Origin: JACZSB01 sp965372015
GTDB lineage: Bacteria; Fidelibacterota; Marinisomatia; SCGC-AAA003-L08; TS1B11
DNA: 23,797 bases
Direction of reading: 5' to 3'
NCBI GenBank assembly: GCA_965372015.1
Contig: CBDVAP010000033.1
Span: 1 to 23,797 of the forward strand
Part shown: piece by piece, positions 7,930 to 15,205 of the stretch
Layout: every line of letters begins with the position of its first letter
Numbering within the stretch: the stretch's first letter is position 1
The notes under the pieces: generated by a model
Databases searched by the model: none
The model's input: only the letters and a program-made list of their open reading frames with translations
What the model was told of the DNA's origin: nothing
Made by a program: the position numbers and the translations under genes

Positions 7930-7959
7930 TGGGGAATAGTAGCTGCTGTATGGCTTATG

Positions 7960-8343
7960 CTAGTCGCTGGGTTTCATGAACTTAAAATAGGCGAATCCCA
8001 GGCCCATCAGCAGGTATATGGCCACTGTGGACCAGCCCAGTTGATTGGGCCCACCCACCGCCAGCTGGGCTTGCAGGCTGACAACAAATCCCAAGGTATT
8101 CATCACAACCAAGCCCAGGACAATGGCCGAGCGGGCTTCGGAAGCTCCCTGCGACCGGACCAGCCAGGCCAGCACAGCCACGCCGAGCAGTGAGGCGGCG
8201 AAAAGGCGCGTCATGAGGATCCCGGCAGCGGGCATTGACTCAGGGCCGTACCAACTCAGGGCAGTGACCGGCATCAGCAGGAAGGCCAGCCCGAATAACA
8301 GGGATAACACGGCCGCGATTGTAAACAGATTTTTCAGGTTCAT
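7960..8343 (-). CDS. Small four-helix integral membrane protein, unknown function
   Basis: 127 aa. The ATG at 8343 is preceded by AAGGAG with an 8-nt spacer. Four hydrophobic segments are visible, at about residues 6-30, 43-63, 72-92 and 102-120. The pattern (FGLAFLLMP then LSWYGPE, RLFAASLLGVAVLAWLVR) is common among small bacterial membrane proteins that I cannot tie to a function; DUF4345-like proteins are a loose comparison. It stands alone, with 200 nt to the end of the barrel gene at 8546, and could be a separate transcription unit. No catalytic residues are evident. Confidence 0.75.
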   Translation of the reverse strand: MNLKNLFTIAAVLSLLFGLAFLLMPVTALSWYGPESMPAAGILMTRLFAASLLGVAVLAWLVRSQGASEARSAIVLGLVVMNTLGFVVSLQAQLAVGGPNQLGWSTVAIYLLMGLGFAYFKFMKPSD

Positions 8344-8545
8344 GGCTCAGGCTCCTTGTTTTAGCCGGCCAGTCCAGTCTGAAAAGCCCGTTGGCAGTCA
8401 GACCGGTCGATCGATGGACAGAACCGGCACAAAGTGATAGGATAACTTGAGTAAACCTAAGCAATTATGGCGGTGAAGTCAAGCGGCGGGGATAAATATA
8501 TATTTGCCACTCGGCAGGACTGGTCAGTATTGGCCAGGAGCGGGC

Positions 8546-9859
8546 TTAGAAGGCATACTTCAGCCGCACCTGTAGACGCCGGTTATCCTCGAAACCGCCG
8601 AAGAACGTGTCCCTGGCGCCGCCCAGCATATCGGTCGCCAGGCGCAGTTGGACACCGTCGGCGATATCCCACTCCAGACCGGGCTGAACCAACCAGTCCT
8701 CCGATTCCAGGTTGTAAACCCCCTGGGCGGTGACTTTGGCGAAAGTGCCCAGGCTTAAATCAATTTTACCGAATAGTGAATGCTGGAAAATGTGGTTCAA
8801 ATCGGTGCTCTCATAGGTTTGGTCCTGTCCGTCGATCCGGAACTCCCTGATCCATTGGACCAGGACGAAGAGGTCTTTTTCGGGGGCAATATCCCGAAAA
8901 GTGTAATCGATACCCAACACGAACTGGCCGAAAGGATCATCGATTTCCGGGTCGCTGCCGTCCGGATCGTCGGTGAGGTAGTACGCCGCTTCACCGCGCA
9001 GCCCCAGCTTATTGAGGGTGGTGGCAAAGTCGGCCCCGATAGCCGGCCGGCGATGATATCTGCGCTGCCAGGTGACTACCGCTGCAGTAAAGCCGGAGTC
9101 GATTACGGTGGTCTGATGGATAACCGGCAGGTCGTCAAAACCATCGAACCAGCTGACCGAGTAGTCCCAACCACCACTGCTGGCGCCTAGTTTAAGGGCG
9201 TACCCGGTGCCGGTCAGGCCCTGATTGGGAAGCAGGGTGCCCCCGTCAACATAGGTGACATTGAGCGTAGGGTTACCGAATAGGGGATAGGCGGGGTTGG
9301 GCGCCGTGGCGGGCAAGTCCAGGTCCGGCCACCAGCGTGAGTTCGAATCAGGCAGGACGGAACGGCCCAGGGAGGGCGCTACCACCCCCACCAGGGTCCA
9401 GCCACCCAGGTAGAACTTGGCCTGTGCCGAAAGGACCCCGATCTGTTCGTCCTCGGTATCGAGCAAATCCGAATAGTCCCAGGCTGTCAGGTTATCGGTG
9501 GGGTTGAAGCCGTCGGCCTGGCCCCAGGCGTATTGCTGCTTGCCGACGCGCAGGTCCAGGGCCTTGAAATAGAGATCGATATAGGCCTCGTCGAGATAAA
9601 CCCGGCCACGGGTGGGGTCGGCCTGATCGTTCCTGATCTCGATCGAACCGAAGAGGACTGCGTTGGAACCCGCCTCATGCTGCAAATTCAGTTGCAGGAT
9701 TCCCTGGTTGCGGCCATTGACTTTACCCGTCTCGCTTTCGAAGTAAGTGATGTTATCATATTCCACGAAACCGCCCAGTTCCGTTTGCGCCGGCCCCGGC
9801 CTGATGAACAGCACCAGGGCTGAGAACACCATGAGTGGGCGCAGGCCGGCAATTTGCAT
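8546..9859 (-). CDS. Outer-membrane beta-barrel protein (DUF1302/porin-like) of the RND operon
   Basis: 437 aa. The start ATG at 9859 lies 2 nt after the stop of the LolA-like gene, so translation is probably coupled; no strong Shine-Dalgarno is seen. A signal peptide occupies residues 1-24 (ending PGPAQ). The rest alternates polar and hydrophobic residues as in beta strands. It has the porin-like stretch LDLRVGKQQYAWGQADGFNP and ends LKYAF, with the terminal Phe typical of barrels folded by the BAM complex. Barrels of the DUF1302 type are found with MMPL/RND pumps and LolA-like proteins. Here it is the last gene of TetR-RND-LolA-like-barrel. It could be the outer-membrane exit or acceptor for the pump's lipid-like cargo, which is inference. 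The family assignment is by pattern only. Confidence 0.8.
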   Translation of the reverse strand: MQIAGLRPLMVFSALVLFIRPGPAQTELGGFVEYDNITYFESETGKVNGRNQGILQLNLQHEAGSNAVLFGSIEIRNDQADPTRGRVYLDEAYIDLYFKALDLRVGKQQYAWGQADGFNPTDNLTAWDYSDLLDTEDEQIGVLSAQAKFYLGGWTLVGVVAPSLGRSVLPDSNSRWWPDLDLPATAPNPAYPLFGNPTLNVTYVDGGTLLPNQGLTGTGYALKLGASSGGWDYSVSWFDGFDDLPVIHQTTVIDSGFTAAVVTWQRRYHRRPAIGADFATTLNKLGLRGEAAYYLTDDPDGSDPEIDDPFGQFVLGIDYTFRDIAPEKDLFVLVQWIREFRIDGQDQTYESTDLNHIFQHSLFGKIDLSLGTFAKVTAQGVYNLESEDWLVQPGLEWDIADGVQLRLATDMLGGARDTFFGGFEDNRRLQVRLKYAF

Positions 9860-9861
9860 CG

Positions 9862-10650
9862 CTACCGGCCCCGCTCAAGATATCGCTGGGTAAATAGATT
9901 GTCATCCAAGCCCCGGTTGATCTGAATGCTATCATAATGCAGCTCGGTATGATGGCCGGTGCTCTCATTCCGCATGTCGATCAGGTGGGCCCGCCACTTA
10001 TCGGTCCCGTCGATCGGGCGGATATTATTCGATCGCATGGTTTTGAAGTGATCCCCTTTATGATTGAAGTAATCCACCCGCGCGGCAACGAAATTATCCT
10101 GGCGAATCCACACTTCGGTCCGGCTGTAGGCGGTTTCTTTAATGGTTTGTTCGTTTACCGGGATCGATCGAATGACATTGCAGTTTTGGCCGTCGAGGGC
10201 TTCTTCACGTAGCAGCTGGTAGGCATAATTGTCCAGGTCATTCTGCTCCACGTCCTCATAGGAGAAATCCGAACCCATGAAGCTGTCCGATTTTTCACTG
10301 GATGAGATTCTCCGTATCCGTTTCAGGGCCGGCAGGTACAACCATTGATCTTCCCGGTCACCATCCTCTATCGCTAATAACCCCACCCCTTTCACATCGG
10401 CCGGCGATAAGAACCGGATCAGGGTTTTGTCATTGTTTTTAATATCCGTTTTCAAATACATCCGGACCGTACGCTTGCGCTCCTTACCCTGCTTATTTAT
10501 CAGCTTCATGGTAAACCGGGATTCCTCGTCCCGGGAGTTCATCTGGCGGTCATTTTTTTCCATGATTTCCCGAGCGGTTAGGTCCTGGCCAAAACCGGGA
10601 GTGCCTGCCAGTAGGATGATTGCCATTACCAATAGGGCGGATTCTTTCAT
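9862..10650 (-). CDS. Outer-membrane lipoprotein-sorting (LolA-like) periplasmic protein
   Basis: 262 aa from the ATG at 10650, which has AGGAGA 7 nt upstream. An ATG seven codons further up (10671) lacks a ribosome binding site. A signal peptide at residues 1-22 ends TPGFGQ. The mature part starts LTAREIMEKNDRQMNSRDE and contains DQWLYLPALKRIRRI and the signature GSDFSYEDVEQND of the LolA-like COG2834/PF17131 family. These proteins have a half-open barrel that holds hydrophobic or lipid cargo in the periplasm and are often encoded beside MMPL-type RND pumps. It sits between the RND transporter (38-nt gap) and the barrel gene (2-nt gap), consistent with shuttling cargo between inner and outer membrane. 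It is not canonical LolA of the lipoprotein pathway. Confidence 0.88.
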   Translation of the reverse strand: MKESALLVMAIILLAGTPGFGQDLTAREIMEKNDRQMNSRDEESRFTMKLINKQGKERKRTVRMYLKTDIKNNDKTLIRFLSPADVKGVGLLAIEDGDREDQWLYLPALKRIRRISSSEKSDSFMGSDFSYEDVEQNDLDNYAYQLLREEALDGQNCNVIRSIPVNEQTIKETAYSRTEVWIRQDNFVAARVDYFNHKGDHFKTMRSNNIRPIDGTDKWRAHLIDMRNESTGHHTELHYDSIQINRGLDDNLFTQRYLERGR

Positions 10651-10688
10651 GGGTCGTTCTCCTGTTTTCATTACCGGGCCAAGCCCGC

Positions 10689-13064
10689 TTAATCCTGATC
10701 CTGGGTTGCCAACTGCTGGAGACCATCAACTTCAGCCAAGGCCGGTGCCGTGCCATGTTGGAGTACTGCCGTTTGTTTGGTATGGGCGCCCTGCATTCCA
10801 CCGATAAAGCCCGGTTTAAATACGGCGAATAGCGGTGGCAAGATAATCAGGGAACCGAAGCCGCTGGTCAACATGGTGAGCGAGACCAGCCAGCCGAAGT
10901 TCTGCACCGGGGTAAAGCCCGAAAAAATGAGCACTGAAAATCCCAATACGTTTGAGAACATGTCGAAAATGATGGCTTTCCCGGCCGTGGTCAAGGTGGT
11001 GACAGTCGCTTGCTCCAGGTCCCCGGTGGCTTGAAACTCTTCCTTGAAGCGGCTCACGAAATGGATGGCGAAATCCACTCCCACACCAACGGCGATGGCG
11101 GTAATGATGGCGGTTCCCATCTCCAACCGGATCCCCAGGAAGCCCATCAGGCCGAATGTAATCATGGAGGCGATAACCAGCGGAATGACAGTGAAAAGTC
11201 CGCCTGAAAACGCGCGGAAAGCCACTGCGCAGAAAACAAAGATAATGCCGATGGCGGAGATGATATTTACGATTTCCCCGCTGGCAATGTATCTGACTTG
11301 CGCTAACCAGCCCATGACCGAACCGCCGAATTCAATTTCCACCTGCTGATCAAAATTGGCCTGGGCATAAAGTCGCAGGTCCCGGTAGAGCCGTTTATGA
11401 TCATCCTGGTTTGAGGTCTGGATCGCGACCCTGATCTTGGCCCGCTGATAATCGTAGTCCACTATGTCCTCAAAATCGCCCGGGTCCCCCGACATTGAAT
11501 AGAGCAGCAGGTATTGGGCAATCAGTTCGCGGGAATCGGGGATCACCTCGTAGGCCGGATCGTCGTTGTTCATCACACGGTTGATTCTTTTGATAATGTC
11601 GGCGAAGGAACTGGTATAGCCCACACCTTCCAGCCCGGCGGCATATTCCTGAAAAGCATCGATCTGCCGGAGCAAACTAGGATCGGTGACGGTATCGGGT
11701 TCTTCCCCGGTGATCATGATATTGAAAAACCGGGCCCCACCTAAGTAATCGTTGAACATGGTGAAGGAGTGTTTTATCCGGTGGCCGTCGGGAAACATGT
11801 CCGTAAAGTCACTGCCTACCCCAATTCGCGTGATGCCAACTATGGAGAAACCGATAATTATCAGGGTAGCGGCGGCGATATACCCGGACCTGTTTAACGA
11901 TAAGTAGGCGAGATATCTTAAAATCCGGTCCCCGACAGGCCGGCCGGTGCGCTGCGGTTTCTCGGCCGGTTTTTTGAGCAACATCAACAGGGCCGGTGGT
12001 ACCGTCAGGGTCAGGAACAGAGCGGCCAGGATTCCAATGGCGGTAATAATCCCGAATTCCCGGATGGACGTGATCTTGAACACCGCCAGGGTCGCCGATC
12101 CGGCCGCGGAGGTGATGCCGGTCATCAAGACGGGAGGGGCCATGGCCCGCATTGTCTCCGTCACCGCCTCGGCCACCGACCGGTGGCGAACCTCTTCATA
12201 ATAGCGGTGCAAAACATGGATTCCATAGGAGCTGGCGATGGCCACCAAAACCATGGGCAAGGCTGAGGACACCACGGTTATCTCCAACCCCACGTGCCCC
12301 ATGATCCCCATGGTCCAGATTATACTCAGCACAACCACGGAAAAAGGAATGAAAACGCCCCGCAGGCTTCTAAATGACAGATAGAACCCGATCAGGACCA
12401 TTATCAGAGCGAACGGCAACAAAGTGGAGACATCCCGTTGAATCCCCAGGTCAATTTCCTGCTGCATGATCGGCTCACCGTTGGGGAAGATCTTTTCAGG
12501 GCCGGCATATTTGCGGGCAATGGCCCTAACCTGATAGTAGACGGTGGATTGATCGTAGCCCCTTTCAATGTTGGCCGTGATGACCGTGCTGCCGAAGTCC
12601 TCGGAGACCAATTTGCCGTAGATCAGGTGGTTGGATTGAACATCATGGCGCAGCTGCTCTATCTCAGCGCCGGTTTCGGGAACGGTCTGCATGAAGGCCC
12701 CAACTTCCAGCCCCCAGTCACGGCCTTTGATATTGTTCAAGGTAGCCAGGCTGATGATCTGGTCTTCAACCACCCCGTCGACCTGTTTCAATTCTTCCGA
12801 GATAAGTGCTATTTTATTAAGCGTTATTTCGTTAAATATATCATCAGTTCTGATTCCGATCATGACCACATCTTTTTCACCGAAGACCTCTTCCAAGCGG
12901 TCATTGGTGGCAATGATGGGGTCGTCCTTGGGCAGGTCGGAATCGTAGTTATTGCGGGTTTCAATTTTTGTGATTCCAAAGCCGGCCAGGGCGGTCAACA
13001 ACAGGACCATCGCGAGCACGGCTTTAGGATAATTGACGATCAGCTGGGTGTATTTATCAAGCAC
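10689..13064 (-). CDS. RND-superfamily transporter, HAE3/MMPL type
   Basis: 791 aa with a GTG start at 13064 preceded by GGAGGT. The layout is the duplicated RND fold: TM1 at about residues 14-33, a periplasmic loop to ~212, TM2-6 at ~215-365 (ending VPPALLMLLKK), TM7 at ~395-412, a second loop, and TM8-12 at ~595-745. The second half has GVGVDFAIHF with Asp664, a likely proton-relay residue. The matching place in the first half reads IASSYGIHVLHR without the acid, an asymmetry also seen in other MMPL-type members. At this length it fits the hydrophobe/amphiphile efflux-3 group rather than the ~1000-aa AcrB type, and no membrane-fusion gene is nearby. Probable role: proton-driven movement of lipid-like molecules out of the inner membrane, with the LolA-like and barrel proteins downstream. 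TetR lies immediately upstream. Confidence 0.92.
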   Translation of the reverse strand: MLDKYTQLIVNYPKAVLAMVLLLTALAGFGITKIETRNNYDSDLPKDDPIIATNDRLEEVFGEKDVVMIGIRTDDIFNEITLNKIALISEELKQVDGVVEDQIISLATLNNIKGRDWGLEVGAFMQTVPETGAEIEQLRHDVQSNHLIYGKLVSEDFGSTVITANIERGYDQSTVYYQVRAIARKYAGPEKIFPNGEPIMQQEIDLGIQRDVSTLLPFALIMVLIGFYLSFRSLRGVFIPFSVVVLSIIWTMGIMGHVGLEITVVSSALPMVLVAIASSYGIHVLHRYYEEVRHRSVAEAVTETMRAMAPPVLMTGITSAAGSATLAVFKITSIREFGIITAIGILAALFLTLTVPPALLMLLKKPAEKPQRTGRPVGDRILRYLAYLSLNRSGYIAAATLIIIGFSIVGITRIGVGSDFTDMFPDGHRIKHSFTMFNDYLGGARFFNIMITGEEPDTVTDPSLLRQIDAFQEYAAGLEGVGYTSSFADIIKRINRVMNNDDPAYEVIPDSRELIAQYLLLYSMSGDPGDFEDIVDYDYQRAKIRVAIQTSNQDDHKRLYRDLRLYAQANFDQQVEIEFGGSVMGWLAQVRYIASGEIVNIISAIGIIFVFCAVAFRAFSGGLFTVIPLVIASMITFGLMGFLGIRLEMGTAIITAIAVGVGVDFAIHFVSRFKEEFQATGDLEQATVTTLTTAGKAIIFDMFSNVLGFSVLIFSGFTPVQNFGWLVSLTMLTSGFGSLIILPPLFAVFKPGFIGGMQGAHTKQTAVLQHGTAPALAEVDGLQQLATQDQD

Positions 13065-13102
13065 CGATACCTCCAGGAATTATGCGACTACTAATTAATT
13101 AA

Positions 13103-13115
13103 TGACCATCAGTCA
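13103..13115. promoter_or_regulatory. Candidate TetR operator upstream of the RND gene
   Basis: TGAC-CATCA-GTCA in the 74-nt gap between TetR and RND, next to an AT-rich ATTAATTAAT run that could serve as a -10 region. The half-sites match those at 13789-13811 upstream of tetR. TetR-family regulators usually bind such inverted repeats near their own and their target genes. The assignment rests on location and shared half-sites only. Confidence 0.35.
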
Positions 13116-13138
13116 GTTTGCGATCAAAAAAACCTCGG

Positions 13139-13771
13139 CTATCTCTTTTTAAGCCCCAGCAGGTAGATTTCCAGGGCGTGATCCAGGAGCATTTTCTCAT
13201 CCTTGCCTTTCATAAACTCGTGATGGCCCTTGTCTTTGGCGAGGAGAAAGATACCGTTGGCAGTGGCCCAAAGGTTCAAGGTCATCAGCCAGGTATCAAC
13301 TTCCCGAAAAGTCCCCTCGCCAATTCCTTTTTGAAATATCCCTTCGATAATGCCCAGCATTTTCTCAGCCCGGCAAAAGCATTCCTCATACAACTCGGGG
13401 GATACCTTGTCTTGCAAGTCTCCATGATGCAAGAAGAACATGATATTGAAGTAATCGGGGTATTTCTGATAGAACTTGTAATAAACATCAGCAATTTTCC
13501 TGAGAAGCTCTTCGGCCGGCAGTGAAGGTAGCAGTTCCTTCTGCATCATTCTCTGAAAGATCTGATCCCCTTCGTCCAGTAAGGATAGATAAAGTTCTTC
13601 TTTGCTCTGGAAATAAAGATAGAGTGTGCCCTTGCTGAGCTCGGCCTTTTCCGCGATCTCATCCATCGTGGCGGACATTAACCCTTTCAGGTGGAATACT
13701 TCCTTGGCGGCGCTCAGGATTGTTGCCCGCCGCTGCTGTTTTTCTTTTTCTTTACGCTCTGCTATGCCCAT
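13139..13771 (-). CDS. TetR-family transcriptional regulator
   Basis: 210 aa from the ATG at 13771, preceded by AAAGAGAG. The N-terminus is a TetR DNA-binding domain: RRATILSAAKEVFHLKG, then ATMDEIAEKAELSKGTLYLY with the helix-turn-helix at about residues 34-53, then F.SKEELYLSLL. The C-terminal ligand-binding half (~70-205) is alpha-helical and divergent, as usual. It lies 74 nt upstream of the RND gene on the same strand and is therefore the probable regulator of the RND/LolA-like/barrel operon and of itself, as a repressor released by a hydrophobic ligand. ATGAC half-sites sit just upstream of its start. The ligand is unknown. Confidence 0.93.
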   Translation of the reverse strand: MGIAERKEKEKQQRRATILSAAKEVFHLKGLMSATMDEIAEKAELSKGTLYLYFQSKEELYLSLLDEGDQIFQRMMQKELLPSLPAEELLRKIADVYYKFYQKYPDYFNIMFFLHHGDLQDKVSPELYEECFCRAEKMLGIIEGIFQKGIGEGTFREVDTWLMTLNLWATANGIFLLAKDKGHHEFMKGKDEKMLLDHALEIYLLGLKKR

Positions 13772-13788
13772 TGTCTCTCTTTCGCATG

Positions 13789-13811
13789 ATGACCGCCGGT
13801 CATATAATGAC
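13789..13811. promoter_or_regulatory. Overlapping inverted repeats upstream of tetR (candidate operator)
   Basis: ATGACCG-C-CGGTCAT (13789-13803) is a perfect 7-bp inverted repeat with a one-base centre, 17 nt upstream of the TetR start. Its right half also pairs with ATGAC at 13807-13811 (GTCAT-ATA-ATGAC). The overlap of two palindromes with a common half-site is typical of autoregulated TetR genes. The distance to the start codon would allow it to block transcription. Confidence 0.45.
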
Positions 13812-13993
13812 TGACGTTAAGCACATTTCCCCGGTTTGCCAACTGTTTTTCGTAATCCCGTCAATTAAGGAAGCCGTAGCGGTAAGGCTGATGGCCCGGC
13901 CAGGCCCGTTATAGCTGCGGCCTGGTGGCCTTGTTCGTTGTGGGAGTGGTGTCAGTTAGGCTGTCAATTCCTGCACAGCAGGCGTACGCGGTG

Positions 13994-14713
13994 CTAAGGG
14001 CGCTTTAGTCCAACACCGACGATCAAGCGCACCATGAATTTGGGTTTGCCGTCGGAAACAGAGGTGATGGCAAAGCCGGAGCCCAATGCCATCCAGAGAT
14101 CGTCTTTGCCGTGGGAGATCACCGGACCCAGGTAGTGCCCATGTTCGCTGCCACGAGCTTCCAGCCCCAGCCCCAGCAGGTAGTGCAGGCGATAACTAAC
14201 CCCCAGATTGTATTTGAACTCCTGCTCCCAGCCATCGTCCTCCGGCTCGAACTCGAGCACTGGGTTCAGCGCAATATTGACGCGGTCGAAATCCTTAGCC
14301 AGGATCAACTTCACTTCCCATTCGTGCTTGGAGAAATCCGGGCGGCCCTTGTATTCAACATACAGCAGGGGATCAATAGGGTATTGCCCCGGCTCCCCGA
14401 AACGGTAGCGAGCCCGGACCTTGAAGCCCTTATACGTCAGGGCAGCTTCCGGCGGTTGCTCAAATACCTGGTAAAAGCCCATATCAAAGTGATCGTTCAT
14501 CCCCACCTCGAGCTCGATGTTGTGCTCGGCGGTGACGGTGCCACTTAGAGAATCGGGAAACGGGGAGTGGAAGGTGGTATAATATTCCACTTCAGCCTCC
14601 CCAGCCGGCATGGTCTTATACTCGTAGGTCCACACATAGGCCCGATTATCGGCGTATGCCACTGTGCAAAATGCCAGGCCTATGCCGGCCAGGACCAGAC
14701 GCGGTGAATTCAT
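13994..14713 (-). CDS. Predicted outer-membrane beta-barrel protein, function unknown
   Basis: 239 aa. The ATG at 14713 has AAGGAG with a 6-nt spacer. Residues 1-21 form a signal peptide ending AYA. The mature protein is rich in alternating Tyr/Phe strands (EAEVEYYTTFHSPFPDSLSG, NIELEVGMNDHFDMGFYQVF, YKGFKVRARYRFGEPGQYPI), with a hairpin-like repeat pattern and a strand-like end (MVRLIVGVGLKRP). It resembles small transporter-like barrels of the MetA/phenol-degradation (PF13557-like) type, though the match is only in style. Length and pattern suggest roughly 10-12 strands. It is a single transcription unit, 222 nt downstream of the tetR start on the same strand and divergent from the TonB receptor. 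A Fur-like box lies about 70 nt upstream, so iron control is possible. Confidence 0.75.
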   Translation of the reverse strand: MNSPRLVLAGIGLAFCTVAYADNRAYVWTYEYKTMPAGEAEVEYYTTFHSPFPDSLSGTVTAEHNIELEVGMNDHFDMGFYQVFEQPPEAALTYKGFKVRARYRFGEPGQYPIDPLLYVEYKGRPDFSKHEWEVKLILAKDFDRVNIALNPVLEFEPEDDGWEQEFKYNLGVSYRLHYLLGLGLEARGSEHGHYLGPVISHGKDDLWMALGSGFAITSVSDGKPKFMVRLIVGVGLKRP

Positions 14714-14783
14714 TTTAAGCTCCTTAATATGGAAGTATCTGGATAGGTACTGAGTTTTAAACCCGGGTTGTTCATGTTATTAA

Positions 14784-14798
14784 TGCGAATGAGTCTCA
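14784..14798 (-). promoter_or_regulatory. Fur-like box upstream of the beta-barrel gene
   Basis: The minus strand reads TGAGACTCATTCGCA, which agrees with the 7-1-7 Fur-type sequence TGAGAATCATTCTCA at 13 of 15 positions. It is 71 nt upstream of the ATG at 14713 in an AT-rich context where a promoter is expected. It is also about 410 nt upstream of the divergent TonB receptor. The match is by eye to consensus; no fur gene is in the window. Confidence 0.4.
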
Positions 14799-14908
14799 AT
14801 AATATTAAGCTTGCAAGCCAGCCGAGGCTACAACTTTTTGCACTTTTTTCCTGCCGGGGTCGCTCTACTTGAATGAGGGTGATCCCCATGAATATGAGAC
14901 CCATCCGA

Positions 14909-14960
14909 CCGGGGGGAAACCTGCACTCGGTCCGAGCGAGTACGGGGGAATTCCCCCCGG
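14909..14960 (+). other. Mutually exclusive hairpins in the 5' region of the TonB receptor
   Basis: CCGGGGGGAA (14909-14918) is the exact reverse complement of TTCCCCCCGG (14951-14960). The latter can instead pair with GGGGGAA at 14944-14950, which forms a 14-nt palindrome at 14944-14957. The interval also holds CTCGG-T-CCGAG. Two alternative strong stems that share one arm are the hallmark of a switching RNA, but the element lies about 245 nt before the receptor's start and matches no riboswitch class I recognise. The rest of 14714-15205 has no gene. Confidence 0.4.
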
Positions 14961-15205
14961 CACTAACCCCGATTTTGCGGAAAAATAATTATCTCCAGTT
15001 AGCTGTACATATTCACTTGCGAACTACCTGTCCGTCGAATAAATTTGGATTGTCCTTTGGTTAGAAATTTATGCTTATTAACCGTCGATAAATCGATTGG
15101 GTTACGTCACTTCACTATGAGGAAATGGGAGTAGCGAACCATTCAACCTATGCAAGCGGTTCGATTATTCCACTTACTCAAACCTAAACGCTCAGGAGTC
15201 TGATT

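Noticed and set aside
7600..7930. CRISPR array
   Set aside because: The repeats are palindromes of different sequence and a 7-nt tandem, with no regular repeat-spacer pattern and no cas gene.
14860..14965. Cobalamin or other known riboswitch before the TonB receptor
   Set aside because: No conserved core of a known class could be found; only the competing stems are supported.
14873..15064. 63-codon plus-strand frame upstream of the TonB receptor
   Set aside because: It overlaps the hairpin element, lacks a ribosome binding site and has no protein-like features.
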